Assembly (NCBI RefSeq): GCF_001074565.1
Contig: NZ_JUQX01000001.1
Location: 1 to 64,000 of the forward strand
Direction of reading: 5' to 3'
Source of the DNA: Streptococcus pseudopneumoniae
GTDB lineage: Bacteria; Bacillota; Bacilli; Lactobacillales; Streptococcaceae
DNA length: 64,000 bases
Part shown: positions 29,583 to 38,597 of the stretch, one piece after another
Numbering within the stretch: the stretch's first letter is position 1
How the letters are laid out: every line of letters starts with the position of its first letter
The notes under the pieces: model-generated
Told to the model about the DNA's origin: nothing
The model's input: the letters and a program-made list of their open reading frames with translations, nothing else
Databases searched by the model: none
Position numbers and translations under genes: made by a program

Positions 29583-30908
29583 TTATTTGAATTCATCTTT
29601 CCAATAATCTCTGATGCTGGATAATTGCTTCCGAGAAGCCCGTAAAATACGCTTAGACTCTTTTACTGGACTTGTAACAGCCTGTTGGGGTAGATATAAA
29701 ATCGTTTTCAAAAAGCGCTGACTGGCAGGTTTCCCATCATGTAATTCATGTTCAAAGTTATTTGAGATAATGGCATCAAGGTAAAACTCATGTACTCGTT
29801 TCCCAAAGTTCTCAGCCGAAATTTCGTACAACTTATCCGCCAACTTTTGTTCAGACATATACGGAGTAGCGATTAAGGCTTCAAGGATGGCTCCTGCAAG
29901 CTCTCGTTCTCCATAGTAGAGGGTACCAAACATTTTATCACTGATCAGGTTATCAAGATAGGGGTTGCCATGAGCGATAACAGGCGTTCCACTGGCTAGA
30001 CTTTCTAGATAGGTTAAGCCCTGAGTTTCACTCGTAGAGGCAGAGATGAAGAAATCTGCAGCCTTATAGTATAAGGCTGTCTCGCTTGGAGCAATCATAC
30101 CTGTAAAAATCACATGTTTTTGCAGGTTTAATTTCACTGCTTGCTCTTTCAGACTGTCCAGATAAGGACCGTCTCCAGCAACGACCAGCTTCACCTTATC
30201 TTCTTCTTTCAATACTTCAGCAAAAGCATCTAGGACTGCTTGGATATTCTTCTCATAAGAAATACGCGAAAGGCTCAGTAGCATTTTCTCGTCTTCCTGA
30301 ATACCTAACTTCGAACGAAGTTCTTGTAAGTTTTCCTCTTTAATCTCAGGTCGTTCAAACTTAGCTAGCTCAATTCCGGTTGGAATGACACGTTTTTCAA
30401 CCTTCACTTTGTATTTAGATAAAAGGTCCCGAACAATCTCACTAGGGCAGATTACTCCATCTACATCACGAAGGAAACCACGTACCAGATATTTTACCAT
30501 ACTTGGACGAATCAACATTCCCTTAGCAATATAATGCACATAGTCTTCGTACTGGGTATGGTAAGTATGGATAACAGGAATTCTCAATTCTCGTGCAATC
30601 CAAATCCCTAATAATCCAAGTGAAAATTCTGTCTGGGTATGAATGATATCGAGTTGATACTGCTTGGCGATTTCAAGTGCCTTTGTAAAACCTCTATAGG
30701 CAAATCGTCGATCTTTAAATGCAAAGAAAGGGACACTTGGAATTCGAATAATTTGCCAATCCTCGTAGCGGTTCACATCTTTATCTGTTGTTGTAAAGAT
30801 AAAAACTGCATGGCCTTGCTTCTCAAGCTCTGTCTTCAAGGTTCGAATACTGGTCGCAACCCCGGAAACCTGAGGAAAATAGGTGTCTGTAAATAAACCA
30901 ATTCGCAT
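29583..30908 (-). CDS. Glucosyl-diacylglycerol synthase (GT4 glycosyltransferase)
   Basis: Likely 1,2-diacylglycerol 3-glucosyltransferase making monoglucosyl-DAG, a membrane glycolipid. It is a GT-B fold. The N-terminal FTDTYFPQVSGVATSIRTL is typical of lipid glucosyltransferases, HTYHTQYEDY follows, and the E-x7-E region SETQGLTYLESLASGTPV lies near the C-terminus. The basic amphipathic C-tail suits membrane binding. It lies 8 nt behind cpoA, matching the pneumococcal pair in which this enzyme makes the CpoA substrate. Confidence 0.9.
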   Translation of the reverse strand: MRIGLFTDTYFPQVSGVATSIRTLKTELEKQGHAVFIFTTTDKDVNRYEDWQIIRIPSVPFFAFKDRRFAYRGFTKALEIAKQYQLDIIHTQTEFSLGLLGIWIARELRIPVIHTYHTQYEDYVHYIAKGMLIRPSMVKYLVRGFLRDVDGVICPSEIVRDLLSKYKVKVEKRVIPTGIELAKFERPEIKEENLQELRSKLGIQEDEKMLLSLSRISYEKNIQAVLDAFAEVLKEEDKVKLVVAGDGPYLDSLKEQAVKLNLQKHVIFTGMIAPSETALYYKAADFFISASTSETQGLTYLESLASGTPVIAHGNPYLDNLISDKMFGTLYYGERELAGAILEALIATPYMSEQKLADKLYEISAENFGKRVHEFYLDAIISNNFEHELHDGKPASQRFLKTILYLPQQAVTSPVKESKRILRASRKQLSSIRDYWKDEFK

Positions 30909-30916
30909 AGATTACC

Positions 30917-31960
30917 TCACTTTTTACCTAGAGCAGCCTGTTCCCGATAAAATTTTAACCAAATTCCCAGTAAACGCTCTTCTGAATACTGCTTGGATAT
31001 CCTTTTAGCTTTTTCTTTCAATTCTTTCAACGCTTCAGGATTTTCTTTATATTCTAGGATTGCTTCTCTCATCTCAGAGACATCACTTGTAGCACGATAA
31101 TCTCCCTCAAGAATGACCTTATACAGGTCCAAATCCCTTAACATAATAGGAGCCTCGCAACTAGCTGCCTCTAAGATGGTCATAGGGAATAGTTCATTAT
31201 AGCTAGGTAGTAAGAACAAATCAGCTAAAGCATACAGTTCCCGCATCCTCTCCGGTGACACAATACCTGGGAAAATTAGATTTTTAGGTGGATTGTCCAT
31301 AATCTTCTTATAGCGTTCATAACCATCTGTTATTCCACCAAATGAAAAACCACCAGCCCAGATAAAGGTAATTTCTGGCAATTCTTCAGCAAGACGGATA
31401 AAATCATTTATCCCTTTTCGTTTCTGAACCTGGCCCGCACCAACCACGACAAACTGATCTTTTGCGAGATCCATTTCTTCACGAAGTTGTGCAACTTGTT
31501 CAGCTGGTAATGGATGCCATTTTTCTTTGTTTACAAAATTGGGAATATAAGTTATTTTTTCTCGTGGAATACCCGCAGCAACTAGATCCTCGATAAACAT
31601 GGGATTGACCACCACCAAGTGTTCCATCCGATTGTAAAAGGAAAAAACATAGCGTTTGACAATTCCTTTTAGGAAAAATGGAATTTTCAAACTCCCTTCG
31701 AGTGTCTCAGGCAAGAAATGCACATAGCCAACTTTTCTCCCAGAGCGTTTCTTTTGAAATGTGGATAAATAATAAGGGAAATCAATGGTGTGAAAGTGGG
31801 TTACGTCTGCCTCTACAGGAAGATTCTCCGTAACAATCAACTGATCTTTGGCATCACGATGAAGGAGACTCACCAATTCACGGTAGGCTCCTGACACTCC
31901 TTGACCAGCCACTTTTTCACTTGAACTTAGCATATTAATACGCAATTTTTTGTTTTCCAT
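30917..31960 (-). CDS. cpoA: CpoA, galactosyl-glucosyl-diacylglycerol synthase
   Basis: GT4 glycosyltransferase that adds galactose to monoglucosyl-DAG; cpoA mutations in pneumococcus alter beta-lactam susceptibility. Motifs include GYVHFLPETLEGS, VVGAGQVQKRKG and the C-terminal ELFPMTILEAASCEAPI. The frame opens at ATG 31969, but that codon lies inside the promoter's -10 hexamer. The second ATG, 31960 (MENKKLRINML), falls where transcription should begin and gives 347 aa. No ribosome site exists for either. Confidence 0.92.
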   Translation of the reverse strand: MENKKLRINMLSSSEKVAGQGVSGAYRELVSLLHRDAKDQLIVTENLPVEADVTHFHTIDFPYYLSTFQKKRSGRKVGYVHFLPETLEGSLKIPFFLKGIVKRYVFSFYNRMEHLVVVNPMFIEDLVAAGIPREKITYIPNFVNKEKWHPLPAEQVAQLREEMDLAKDQFVVVGAGQVQKRKGINDFIRLAEELPEITFIWAGGFSFGGITDGYERYKKIMDNPPKNLIFPGIVSPERMRELYALADLFLLPSYNELFPMTILEAASCEAPIMLRDLDLYKVILEGDYRATSDVSEMREAILEYKENPEALKELKEKAKRISKQYSEERLLGIWLKFYREQAALGKK

Positions 31961-31967
31961 ATTACTC

Positions 31968-31976
31968 ATTATACCA
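31968..31976 (-). promoter_or_regulatory. Extended -10 promoter of cpoA, leaderless geometry
   Basis: TGGTATAAT with hexamer 31973-31968, then GAGTAAT, then ATG at 31960. This is the same 7-nt spacing as at ylxM. Confidence 0.65.
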
Positions 31977-32017
31977 TTTTATTTCAAGAAAATCAGTAAA
32001 AGGAAGAAGAGACCAGA

Positions 32018-32044
32018 GGAAAATGGAGGAGCCCCTCTCTTTTC
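32018..32044 (-). terminator. Possible terminator of the dnaG-rpoD operon
   Basis: Hairpin GGAAAA...GAGGAGCCCCTC...TTTTCC downstream of the DUF59 gene. The U-tract is poor, so the call is weak. Confidence 0.35.
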
Positions 32045-32072
32045 CAATCGTCTCTCGTAATTTTCCAATCGA

Positions 32073-32402
32073 TTACTTAATTCCTAGGGCGATACGCGCA
32101 TAGCGACTCATTTTTTCAACCGTCCAGGCTGGATACCAGACCAATTTGACTTCGGTATTAGTTACCTCAGGCACCTCTGTCATCGCATCGTGTATCTGGT
32201 CTGTTAAGAGGTCAGCCAGTGGGCAACCCATAGTTGTCAAGGTCATATCAATTTCCGTGTGACCTGTTTCACCATCAAAACGAATTTCATAAATCAAACC
32301 TAGGTTGACAATATCAATCCCCAACTCAGGGTCGATGACTTCTTCCAAGGCATTTAAAATGCGTGTTTTAATCGTTTCAATTTGCTCTTCTGTATAAGCC
32401 AT
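32073..32402 (-). CDS. DUF59 / SufT-like metal-sulfur cluster protein
   Basis: MIP18/PaaD-family protein of 109 aa linked to Fe-S cluster maturation. It has the ALEEVIDPELGIDIVNLGL helix-strand, the TMGCPL cysteine motif and a VKLVWYPAW end. The start is at ATG 32402 behind GAGTGAGG; longer readings run into rpoD. It is the last gene of dnaG-rpoD. Confidence 0.9.
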   Translation of the reverse strand: MAYTEEQIETIKTRILNALEEVIDPELGIDIVNLGLIYEIRFDGETGHTEIDMTLTTMGCPLADLLTDQIHDAMTEVPEVTNTEVKLVWYPAWTVEKMSRYARIALGIK

Positions 32403-32415
32403 GTTCATCCTCACT

Positions 32416-33525
32416 CTAATCTTCAATAAAATCACGAAGGGGTTTGCTGCGACTTGGTTGGCGCAATTTTCTCAAAGCCTTGGCCTCGATCTGACGGATA
32501 CGCTCACGAGTCACGTTAAAGACTTTGCCAACATCTTCAAGAGTGCGCATTTTTCCATCGTCCAAACCAAAACGCAAGCGCAAGACGTTTTCTTCACGGT
32601 CTGTGAGAGTATCCAAGACTTCATCCAACTGCTCGCGCAAGACGATGCGAGTTGTGTAGTCTACTGGATTTTCAATCACTTCATCTTCGATAAAATCCCC
32701 AAGATGGCTATCGTCCTCTTCACCGATCGGTGTTTCAAGTGATACTGGTTCTTGGGCGATTTTCAAGATTTCACGGACCTTGTCAGGTGTCATATCCATA
32801 CGCTCAGCGATTTGTTCAGGTGTCGGATCTTGTCCCAATTCTTGAAGGAGGTTACGCTGTTCACGAACCAATTTATTGATAGTTTCAACCATGTGAACAG
32901 GGATACGGATGGTACGAGCTTGATCGGCAATAGCACGAGTGATTGCCTGACGAATCCACCAAGTTGCATACGTAGAAAACTTAAATCCTTTTGAATAGTC
33001 AAATTTGTCTACGGCTTTCATCAAGCCCATGTTTCCTTCTTGGATTAAGTCAAGAAACTGCATACCACGACCTACGTATCGCTTAGCAATCGAAACTACC
33101 AAACGAAGGTTGGCTTCTGCAAGACGTTGTTTGGCTTCGATATCACCAGCTTCAACAGCTAGAGCCAATTCTTTTTCTTCTTCATTGGTCAAGAGAGGAA
33201 CAACCCCAATTTCCTTCAAATACATACGGACAGGGTCATTAACCTTGGCAGAGGTAGAGCCAATCAAATCCTCATCACTGAGTTCTGGCTCTTCTTCTGT
33301 ACTAAGGACACGTGCACTTGGATTCCCTTCGTTATCCGTGATAGAAATACCAGCATCCTGAATCCGTTGCAAAAGGTCTTCAATACCGTCTGCATCTAAA
33401 CTAAAAGGAATCACCAGACTTGAGTTGATTTCATCGTCTGTTGCTGTTCCTGTTTTTTTGTGGTTACGGATAAAGTCTGCTACTTGCACATCAAATGTGG
33501 TTACTTCTTTTTGTTTTGTTGCCAT
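32416..33525 (-). CDS. rpoD: Primary sigma factor RpoD (SigA)
   Basis: Housekeeping sigma factor. The acidic region 1 is short, and region 1.2 starts at [11 protein letters not shown]. Region 2 contains [27 protein letters not shown] and the Q/W residues that read the -10. Region 3 and region 4.2 ([20 protein letters not shown]) follow. At 369 aa it is complete. The gap to dnaG is 2 nt, the classical macromolecular-synthesis operon without rpsU. Confidence 0.98.
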   Translation of the reverse strand: MATKQKEVTTFDVQVADFIRNHKKTGTATDDEINSSLVIPFSLDADGIEDLLQRIQDAGISITDNEGNPSARVLSTEEEPELSDEDLIGSTSAKVNDPVRMYLKEIGVVPLLTNEEEKELALAVEAGDIEAKQRLAEANLRLVVSIAKRYVGRGMQFLDLIQEGNMGLMKAVDKFDYSKGFKFSTYATWWIRQAITRAIADQARTIRIPVHMVETINKLVREQRNLLQELGQDPTPEQIAERMDMTPDKVREILKIAQEPVSLETPIGEEDDSHLGDFIEDEVIENPVDYTTRIVLREQLDEVLDTLTDREENVLRLRFGLDDGKMRTLEDVGKVFNVTRERIRQIEAKALRKLRQPSRSKPLRDFIED

Positions 33526-33527
33526 TA

Positions 33528-35288
33528 TTACTCCATTCTTCTCTTTTGGGAAATCAATCGTTGCAATTCTTCCAAGGCTGTGTCTGTATCTCCTAGATGA
33601 CTAGCTTCCTGCACTTTCTTTTTAATCCTTAAATTGTCCTTGCTGAGGAGGGCACGGTTACGAGTCTCTTCGACTTCAGAAAGTTCTTGAGGCGACATCT
33701 CTGTTGGCAAATCTAGACCAAGAACATGGTACCAGGCATTTTCAACCTCAGGAGTCTGATGAGACAGTTCCTCTGATCCGATTTCTCCCTCTACACTTAA
33801 TAATTCGTAAAGAATCTGAAATTCTGGGGTATCAAAGAAAAAATCTTCTCTTAATCGATAGTCATTTAACACAACTGGATTCTCAGCCATCCTATAAAGG
33901 AGATGAGCCTCTGCTCTCATAACTGCTGTCAGTTGCCGCGTCACAGGCAAACTAATCGCTACTGGTGTAGCTTGCTCCTTGACTCTCTCCTGTCTTTGAA
34001 CAATCCGACTTTCATTTACAATCTGTTCTACTTGCTGGTAATCAAAGGAAGGTAGGTTATCCGCCAGAATGTGGATGTATGAATTCTGGGCAGTGATAGA
34101 CTTTTCTTTGGCGATTAAGGGCGCAATCTTTTCAATGAACTCGATTTGCGCTTGCAAGTTATCACTATTCTCAGGTTTGAGTTGGTGAATATAGAACTCT
34201 ATGGGACTGATACGTGTCTTGGTTAAAAGGTAAGCCAGGTCTTCAGCAGAATTCTTTTGCAAATACTCATCTGGGTCCATGGCATCAGGTACCCGAACAA
34301 CTTCCACTGAGAAATCTTTTAACTCCTCTAAAGCCTTGGCTGTTGCTGCCTGCCCTGCCTTGTCGCCATCATAGCTGAGAACAATTTTTTTGGTAAAGCG
34401 TTTGAGGTGATCAACATGCTCCTTGCTTAAGGCTGTTCCCATGGAAGCTACAGCATTTTCTATACCAGCACGGTAGGCTGCGATCACATCCATGAAGCCT
34501 TCCATCAGATAGAGCTCTGTAATCTTACCTGTTCCCTTCTTTGCCTTGTCCAAATGATACAATTCGTAACTCTTGTTAAAAATTGCAGTCGAGCGACTAT
34601 TTTTATATTTGGCAGTCTGATTATCCGTTTCTTGCCAAATACGACCTGAAAAGGCAATGACCTGCCCCTTGTCATTGGTCAAAGGAAAGATGATCCGTCC
34701 AAAAAAAGTATCATAAAATTGATTGTCATCTGACAGATAAAACAAGCCCGAATCCAATAAATCCTTTTCTTCAAACTTGTTAGCCAAACGTTGATAGAGA
34801 TAGGTTCTCTCTGCTGGAGCCAGTCCAATCTGGAAATGCTTCAGAACATCATCTGTCAATCCGCGTTTGTAGAGATAAGCCCTTGCTTCTTCTCCCATCT
34901 TTGTCGTCATGAGGATGGCATGGTAAAAGCGTGCAGCTTCTTCATGCATATCATATAGAGCTTGATGGGGGGGAGCTTGTTGAGGACGAGACTGGACAGG
35001 CATAGCCAGTTGAATACCGACGCGCTCTCCTAAGAGCTGAACGGCTTCCATAAAGGACACACCTTGGTATTCTTCGATGAACTTAAAAACATCTCCTGAG
35101 CGCCCACAACCAAAACAATGGTAAAATTGCTTGTCTTCCACAACGTTGAAAGAGGGGGTCTTTTCACCATGAAAAGGACAGAGCCCTAAATAGTTCCGTC
35201 CAGCCTTTTGTAAAGAAATCACGTCACCTATGACTTCCACAATGTTGGCATTGTTTTTGATTTCTTCAATGACTTGCTTGTCAACCAT
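33528..35288 (-). CDS. dnaG: DNA primase
   Basis: Synthesises RNA primers for replication. N-terminal zinc finger ([11 protein letters not shown], then [12 protein letters not shown]), the catalytic core with TOPRIM motifs ([18 protein letters not shown]), and a C-terminal helicase-binding domain (about 440-586). The start is set at ATG 35288, 8 nt behind GGAGG; the upstream ATG overlaps that site. 586 aa. Confidence 0.97.
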   Translation of the reverse strand: MVDKQVIEEIKNNANIVEVIGDVISLQKAGRNYLGLCPFHGEKTPSFNVVEDKQFYHCFGCGRSGDVFKFIEEYQGVSFMEAVQLLGERVGIQLAMPVQSRPQQAPPHQALYDMHEEAARFYHAILMTTKMGEEARAYLYKRGLTDDVLKHFQIGLAPAERTYLYQRLANKFEEKDLLDSGLFYLSDDNQFYDTFFGRIIFPLTNDKGQVIAFSGRIWQETDNQTAKYKNSRSTAIFNKSYELYHLDKAKKGTGKITELYLMEGFMDVIAAYRAGIENAVASMGTALSKEHVDHLKRFTKKIVLSYDGDKAGQAATAKALEELKDFSVEVVRVPDAMDPDEYLQKNSAEDLAYLLTKTRISPIEFYIHQLKPENSDNLQAQIEFIEKIAPLIAKEKSITAQNSYIHILADNLPSFDYQQVEQIVNESRIVQRQERVKEQATPVAISLPVTRQLTAVMRAEAHLLYRMAENPVVLNDYRLREDFFFDTPEFQILYELLSVEGEIGSEELSHQTPEVENAWYHVLGLDLPTEMSPQELSEVEETRNRALLSKDNLRIKKKVQEASHLGDTDTALEELQRLISQKRRME

Positions 35289-35415
35289 ACACAATACCTC
35301 CATCTTATCATAGTTTCACGTTATCTAGTATAGCTTATTTCTGAAAAAAAGTAAACCATTTCATACACTTTCCGTAATTCTCTTTGCCTTATTTTTCTTG
35401 ATAGGAAGGGAAGAT

Positions 35416-35453
35416 AAAAAACTCAGAAACACTTCCATGTTTCTAAGTTTTTC
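35416..35453 (-). terminator. trpXYZ operon terminator
   Basis: Minus strand AAAACTTAGAAACA / TGTTTCTGAGTTTT followed by a T-run, 32 nt past the trpZ stop. Confidence 0.85.
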
Positions 35454-35484
35454 TTCTCTATTTTTTGACGAAAAATTCTCTACT

Positions 35485-36243
35485 TTATTCAAATAATTGA
35501 TAGTAGTCCGAAATCTTCATTTTTGCTTTTTCTTCTTTATTGAGGTCTTGGATGATGCGACCTTCTTTCATGACGATGAGACGATTTCCATACTTGAGGG
35601 CGTCTTCCATATGGTGTGTAATCATGAGGGCTGTCAGATGGTCCTTGCTGACAAACTCATCTGTTAACTCCATCAATGCAACACTGGTTTTTGGGTCGAG
35701 AGCTGCTGTGTGTTCATCCAACAAGAGCAACTCTGGGCGCTTTAAGGTTGCCATCAAGAGACTCAAGGCCTGACGTTGACCACCTGATAAAAATTCAATC
35801 GGAGTGTCCAGATGTTTTTCAAGGCCATTTCCAACTTTTTCAATGGTAGCCTGAAACTCCTCTCTATGGCTTGATAGCCTTCTAGGAAGGAGCCCTCTCT
35901 TCTCACCTCGAAACTTGGCAATCAAGAGATTTTCCGCCACCGTCATACGTGGAGCCGTACCCATCTTAGAATCCTGAAAGACACGAGACAAGTACTTAGC
36001 CCGCTTCTCAGGTGAAAAATGCGTCACATCCTCCCCCATTATACGGATACTTCCGCTTGTTAAAGGTAAGGTACCTGCAATAGTGTTAAAAAGCGTTGAC
36101 TTCCCTGCTCCATTTCCACCTAGGATAGTAATGAAATCATGTTCGAAAATTTCAAGAGAAACATCATTTAGAATGATTTTTTCCTCGTCAAAGCCATTCG
36201 TGATGACTTTGGTAGCATTTTTTAATTCTACAATTGCTGTCAT
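35485..36243 (-). CDS. trpZ: Tryptophan ABC transporter ATPase (TrpZ)
   Basis: Walker A GGNGAGKST, signature LSGGQRQALS, Walker B LLLLDEHTAALD and switch His in MITHHMED. It is the third gene of the T-box-controlled operon and overlaps trpY by 4 nt (ATGA). Specificity for tryptophan rests on the T-box, not on the protein itself. Confidence 0.88.
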   Translation of the reverse strand: MTAIVELKNATKVITNGFDEEKIILNDVSLEIFEHDFITILGGNGAGKSTLFNTIAGTLPLTSGSIRIMGEDVTHFSPEKRAKYLSRVFQDSKMGTAPRMTVAENLLIAKFRGEKRGLLPRRLSSHREEFQATIEKVGNGLEKHLDTPIEFLSGGQRQALSLLMATLKRPELLLLDEHTAALDPKTSVALMELTDEFVSKDHLTALMITHHMEDALKYGNRLIVMKEGRIIQDLNKEEKAKMKISDYYQLFE

Positions 36244-37106
36244 TTGCTAAACTTGACTCCTTTCAGGTATTTGCTTTTGAAGGTTGGAATCATAAGGCAA
36301 ACTGCCAAGATTAAAGCGCTATATAGTCGTAAATAGCTCGTGTTAAATCCAAGAGCAATCACTCCCCATACGAGGAACTGATAAGCGATAGAACCTACAA
36401 CGATGGTCATGAGTCGCTCTGCCAAGGTCAAACTCTTGAACAAAACCTCACCAATAATCAAGCTAGCAAGCCCTACGACAATCACTCCAATTCCTCGAGA
36501 AACATCTGCGTATCCTTCTTGTTGAGCAATTAATGCCCCTGCTAGCGCGATAATCCCATTTGAAAGAACCAAACCCATGAGTTCCATGCGTCCCGTATGA
36601 ATCCCAAAACTACGCGCCATATCCGGATTATCACCTGTAGCGATGTAGGCCTGACCTAGTTTGGTATCTAGAAAAAAGAGCATGAGACCAATAACAAGGG
36701 CAACAAAGATAAATCCAGTCAGGAGTTGATTGAGGTCCGAATCAAAAGGCAAAACATCCTGAATTTGCTTGCTTCCAAGAAGGCCCAGATTGGCACGTCC
36801 CATAATCATGAGCATGATAGAATGGCAGGAAGTCATGACCAAAATCCCTGATAAGAGAGTTGGTATTTTACCTTTGGTGTATAAGAGACCTGTTGCCATA
36901 CCAGCTAGGCAGCCCACTCCTACTGCAGCCAAGGTCGCTAAAAATGGATTCACCCCTTGTGTTATCAAGGTTACAGCTACTGCTCCCCCTAGAGGAAAAG
37001 AGCCCTCAGTTGTCATATCAGGAAAATTTAGAATTCGAAAGGTCATAAAGATTCCCAAACCTAAAATCGCCCACACCATTCCCTGAGAAATAATGGATAC
37101 TATCAT
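36240..37106 (-). CDS. trpY: Tryptophan ABC transporter permease (TrpY)
   Basis: Membrane permease of 288 aa with about eight to nine helices, in the branched-chain-type (LivH-like) ABC permease group (LGLGIFMTFRILNFPDMTTEG at the N-terminus, GDNPDMARSFGIHTGRM near the middle). It lies between the binding protein and the ATPase. Confidence 0.88.
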   Translation of the reverse strand: MIVSIISQGMVWAILGLGIFMTFRILNFPDMTTEGSFPLGGAVAVTLITQGVNPFLATLAAVGVGCLAGMATGLLYTKGKIPTLLSGILVMTSCHSIMLMIMGRANLGLLGSKQIQDVLPFDSDLNQLLTGFIFVALVIGLMLFFLDTKLGQAYIATGDNPDMARSFGIHTGRMELMGLVLSNGIIALAGALIAQQEGYADVSRGIGVIVVGLASLIIGEVLFKSLTLAERLMTIVVGSIAYQFLVWGVIALGFNTSYLRLYSALILAVCLMIPTFKSKYLKGVKFSK

Positions 37107-37171
37107 AATCTTTCACTCATCTCTTTCTTTAGTAAAAATGGGAGGAGATGTGTCCAGCTCCTCCTTTATCT

Positions 37172-38167
37172 TTATTCAATCACTTGTCCTGCTTCTTTTA
37201 GAACGGACTCAGGAATGGTGATACCAAGTTCCTGTGCTAGTTTTTTGTTAATCACTGACTTACCAGTTGAAAAGACATTAACTGGCGTATCAGCTGGTTT
37301 TTCACCTTTCAAAACTTTGGCAATCATTTTACCAGTAGCCACTCCAAGATCGTGTTGGTCAACTACTACAGATGCTAATCCACCTGCTTCTACCATGGCA
37401 GTAGCACTTGGATAGATTGGCTTTTTAGCTGTTTGGTTGCTTGAAACAACTGTTGAGAATGCTGATGCGATGGTGTTGTCAATTGGAACCCAAATCGCAT
37501 CGACCTTGCTTGTCATGACATTAACTGTTGAAGCAATTTCATTTGTTGATGGAACGGCAAATGTTTCGACTGTCAAACCTGCTTTTTCAGCATAAGCCTT
37601 GAATTCTTCTACCTGTGTTTTTGAGTTATCTTCGCTACTTGAGTAGAGAGCGCCGATTGTTTTGACATTTGGTGTGAGGGTTTTTATCAACTCTACTTGT
37701 TGTTCAGCAGGGTTGTGGTCTGACACCCCTGTGATGTTGCCACCTGGTTTTTTCAAATCCTTGACCAAGTTAGCACCGATTGGGTCTGTAATAGCAGCCA
37801 TGATAACAGGTAGGTCTTTTGTAGCACTAGCAAGTCCTTGAGCAGCTGGTGTCGCAATCCCAACAACAACGTCGTTTCCATTTGCTACCAATTGTTTACT
37901 CATGGTTGCAACCTTGCTCTGATCACCTTCAGAGTTCATAAAGTCGATTTTTACTTGATCGTCCTTATAGCCTTCTTCAGCTAGTCCATCTTGAATTCCT
38001 TGGTAAATCAAGTCCAAGGATGGGTGACTAACAAATTGAAGGACACCAACCTTAGCGACCTTTTGCTCTTCCTTAGCTGCTGGTTTGTTCATAGATGAAT
38101 AAATCAGGCTAGCCACTACCAATACTGCTAATCCAGCGACAATTCCAATCAAACGTTTATTTTTCAT
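37172..38167 (-). CDS. trpX: Tryptophan ABC transporter substrate-binding protein (TrpX)
   Basis: ABC_sub_bind-family periplasmic-type binding protein (VGIATPAAQGLASATKDLP, then VMAAITDPIGANLV). The N-terminus is a hydrophobic segment (IGIVAGLAVLVVASLIYSSM) without a lipobox cysteine, so the protein seems held by an uncleaved membrane helix instead of a lipid. The ATG at 38167 has AAGGAG 9 nt upstream. The tRNA-Trp T-box in front indicates tryptophan uptake. Confidence 0.88.
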   Translation of the reverse strand: MKNKRLIGIVAGLAVLVVASLIYSSMNKPAAKEEQKVAKVGVLQFVSHPSLDLIYQGIQDGLAEEGYKDDQVKIDFMNSEGDQSKVATMSKQLVANGNDVVVGIATPAAQGLASATKDLPVIMAAITDPIGANLVKDLKKPGGNITGVSDHNPAEQQVELIKTLTPNVKTIGALYSSSEDNSKTQVEEFKAYAEKAGLTVETFAVPSTNEIASTVNVMTSKVDAIWVPIDNTIASAFSTVVSSNQTAKKPIYPSATAMVEAGGLASVVVDQHDLGVATGKMIAKVLKGEKPADTPVNVFSTGKSVINKKLAQELGITIPESVLKEAGQVIE

Positions 38168-38215
38168 TTTTCTTTCTCCTTAATTCTTTTACCTTAACTT
38201 GTTAAATCACATCAT

Positions 38216-38242
38216 CTAGCGATGCCATCGTTTAAATTCCAT
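38216..38242 (-). CDS. Candidate 8-codon ORF with a Trp codon between T-box and trpX
   Basis: Just downstream of the T-box terminator the minus strand carries a perfect AGGAGG, then three ATG codons in frame. The third is 6 nt from AGGAGG and reads MEFKRWHR followed by TAG. The peptide contains one Trp. It lies inside the mRNA made only when the terminator is bypassed, 48 nt before trpX. Translation is inferred from the ribosome site; function is unknown. Confidence 0.45.
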   Translation of the reverse strand: MEFKRWHR

Positions 38243-38259
38243 CATCATCCTCCTAATAG

Positions 38260-38295
38260 AAAAAGTCCTCACACAAAAAACTTGTGTGAGGACGT
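38260..38295 (-). terminator. T-box terminator
   Basis: Stem GTCCTCACACAA / TTGTGTGAGGAC (12 bp) followed by TTTTT on the minus strand. Its left arm overlaps the 3' part of the antiterminator, so the two structures are mutually exclusive. Confidence 0.9.
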
Positions 38296-38500
38296 CGATG
38301 CGCGGTGCCACCTCAATTATAGGGAATATCCCTATCGCTCTTTCTCGCAATAACGAGTTGCACTGTAAGGTGTGCTCACCGAATTTTTATGATTTCAAAT
38401 TCTTAAGTACATTCAGCCCAATTTTCATCAATTTCATCTATCTGCTTTCACCAACCACAGACTCTCTAAAAAATGAGCATGATTACCTTCTGAATGTTTA
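38260..38500 (-). ncRNA. T-box riboswitch reading tRNA-Trp
   Basis: The minus-strand leader shows the AGAGAG of stem I near 38464 and a candidate specifier TGG at about 38420-38418 (in AATTGGGCTGAA). It also carries the T-box antiterminator GAGGTGGCACCGCG at about 38314-38300. The UGGC bulge would pair with GCCA, that is, a tRNA with discriminator G73, as Firmicute tRNA-Trp has. Uncharged tRNA-Trp should stabilise the antiterminator and turn on trpXYZ. Folding was done by eye. Confidence 0.88.
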
Positions 38501-38501
38501 A

Positions 38502-38529
38502 ATTATATCATTTTTCAACTACTTGTCAA
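38502..38529 (-). promoter_or_regulatory. Strong promoter of the trp T-box leader
   Basis: TTGACA at 38529-38524, a 16-bp spacer, and TATAAT at 38507-38502. Both hexamers match consensus, as is common for operons controlled by leader termination. Confidence 0.85.
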
Positions 38530-38555
38530 GCTTATTTTTAGAATTTTTTAAACAA

Positions 38556-38592
38556 TTCAAAAACTTCCCCTTGAAAAAAGAGGAAGTTTGTA
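38556..38592 (-). terminator. ppc terminator
   Basis: Minus strand AAACTTCC ... GGGAAGTTTTTG with a loop of about 12 nt, directly behind the ppc stop. Confidence 0.75.
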
Positions 38593-38597
38593 GAATA

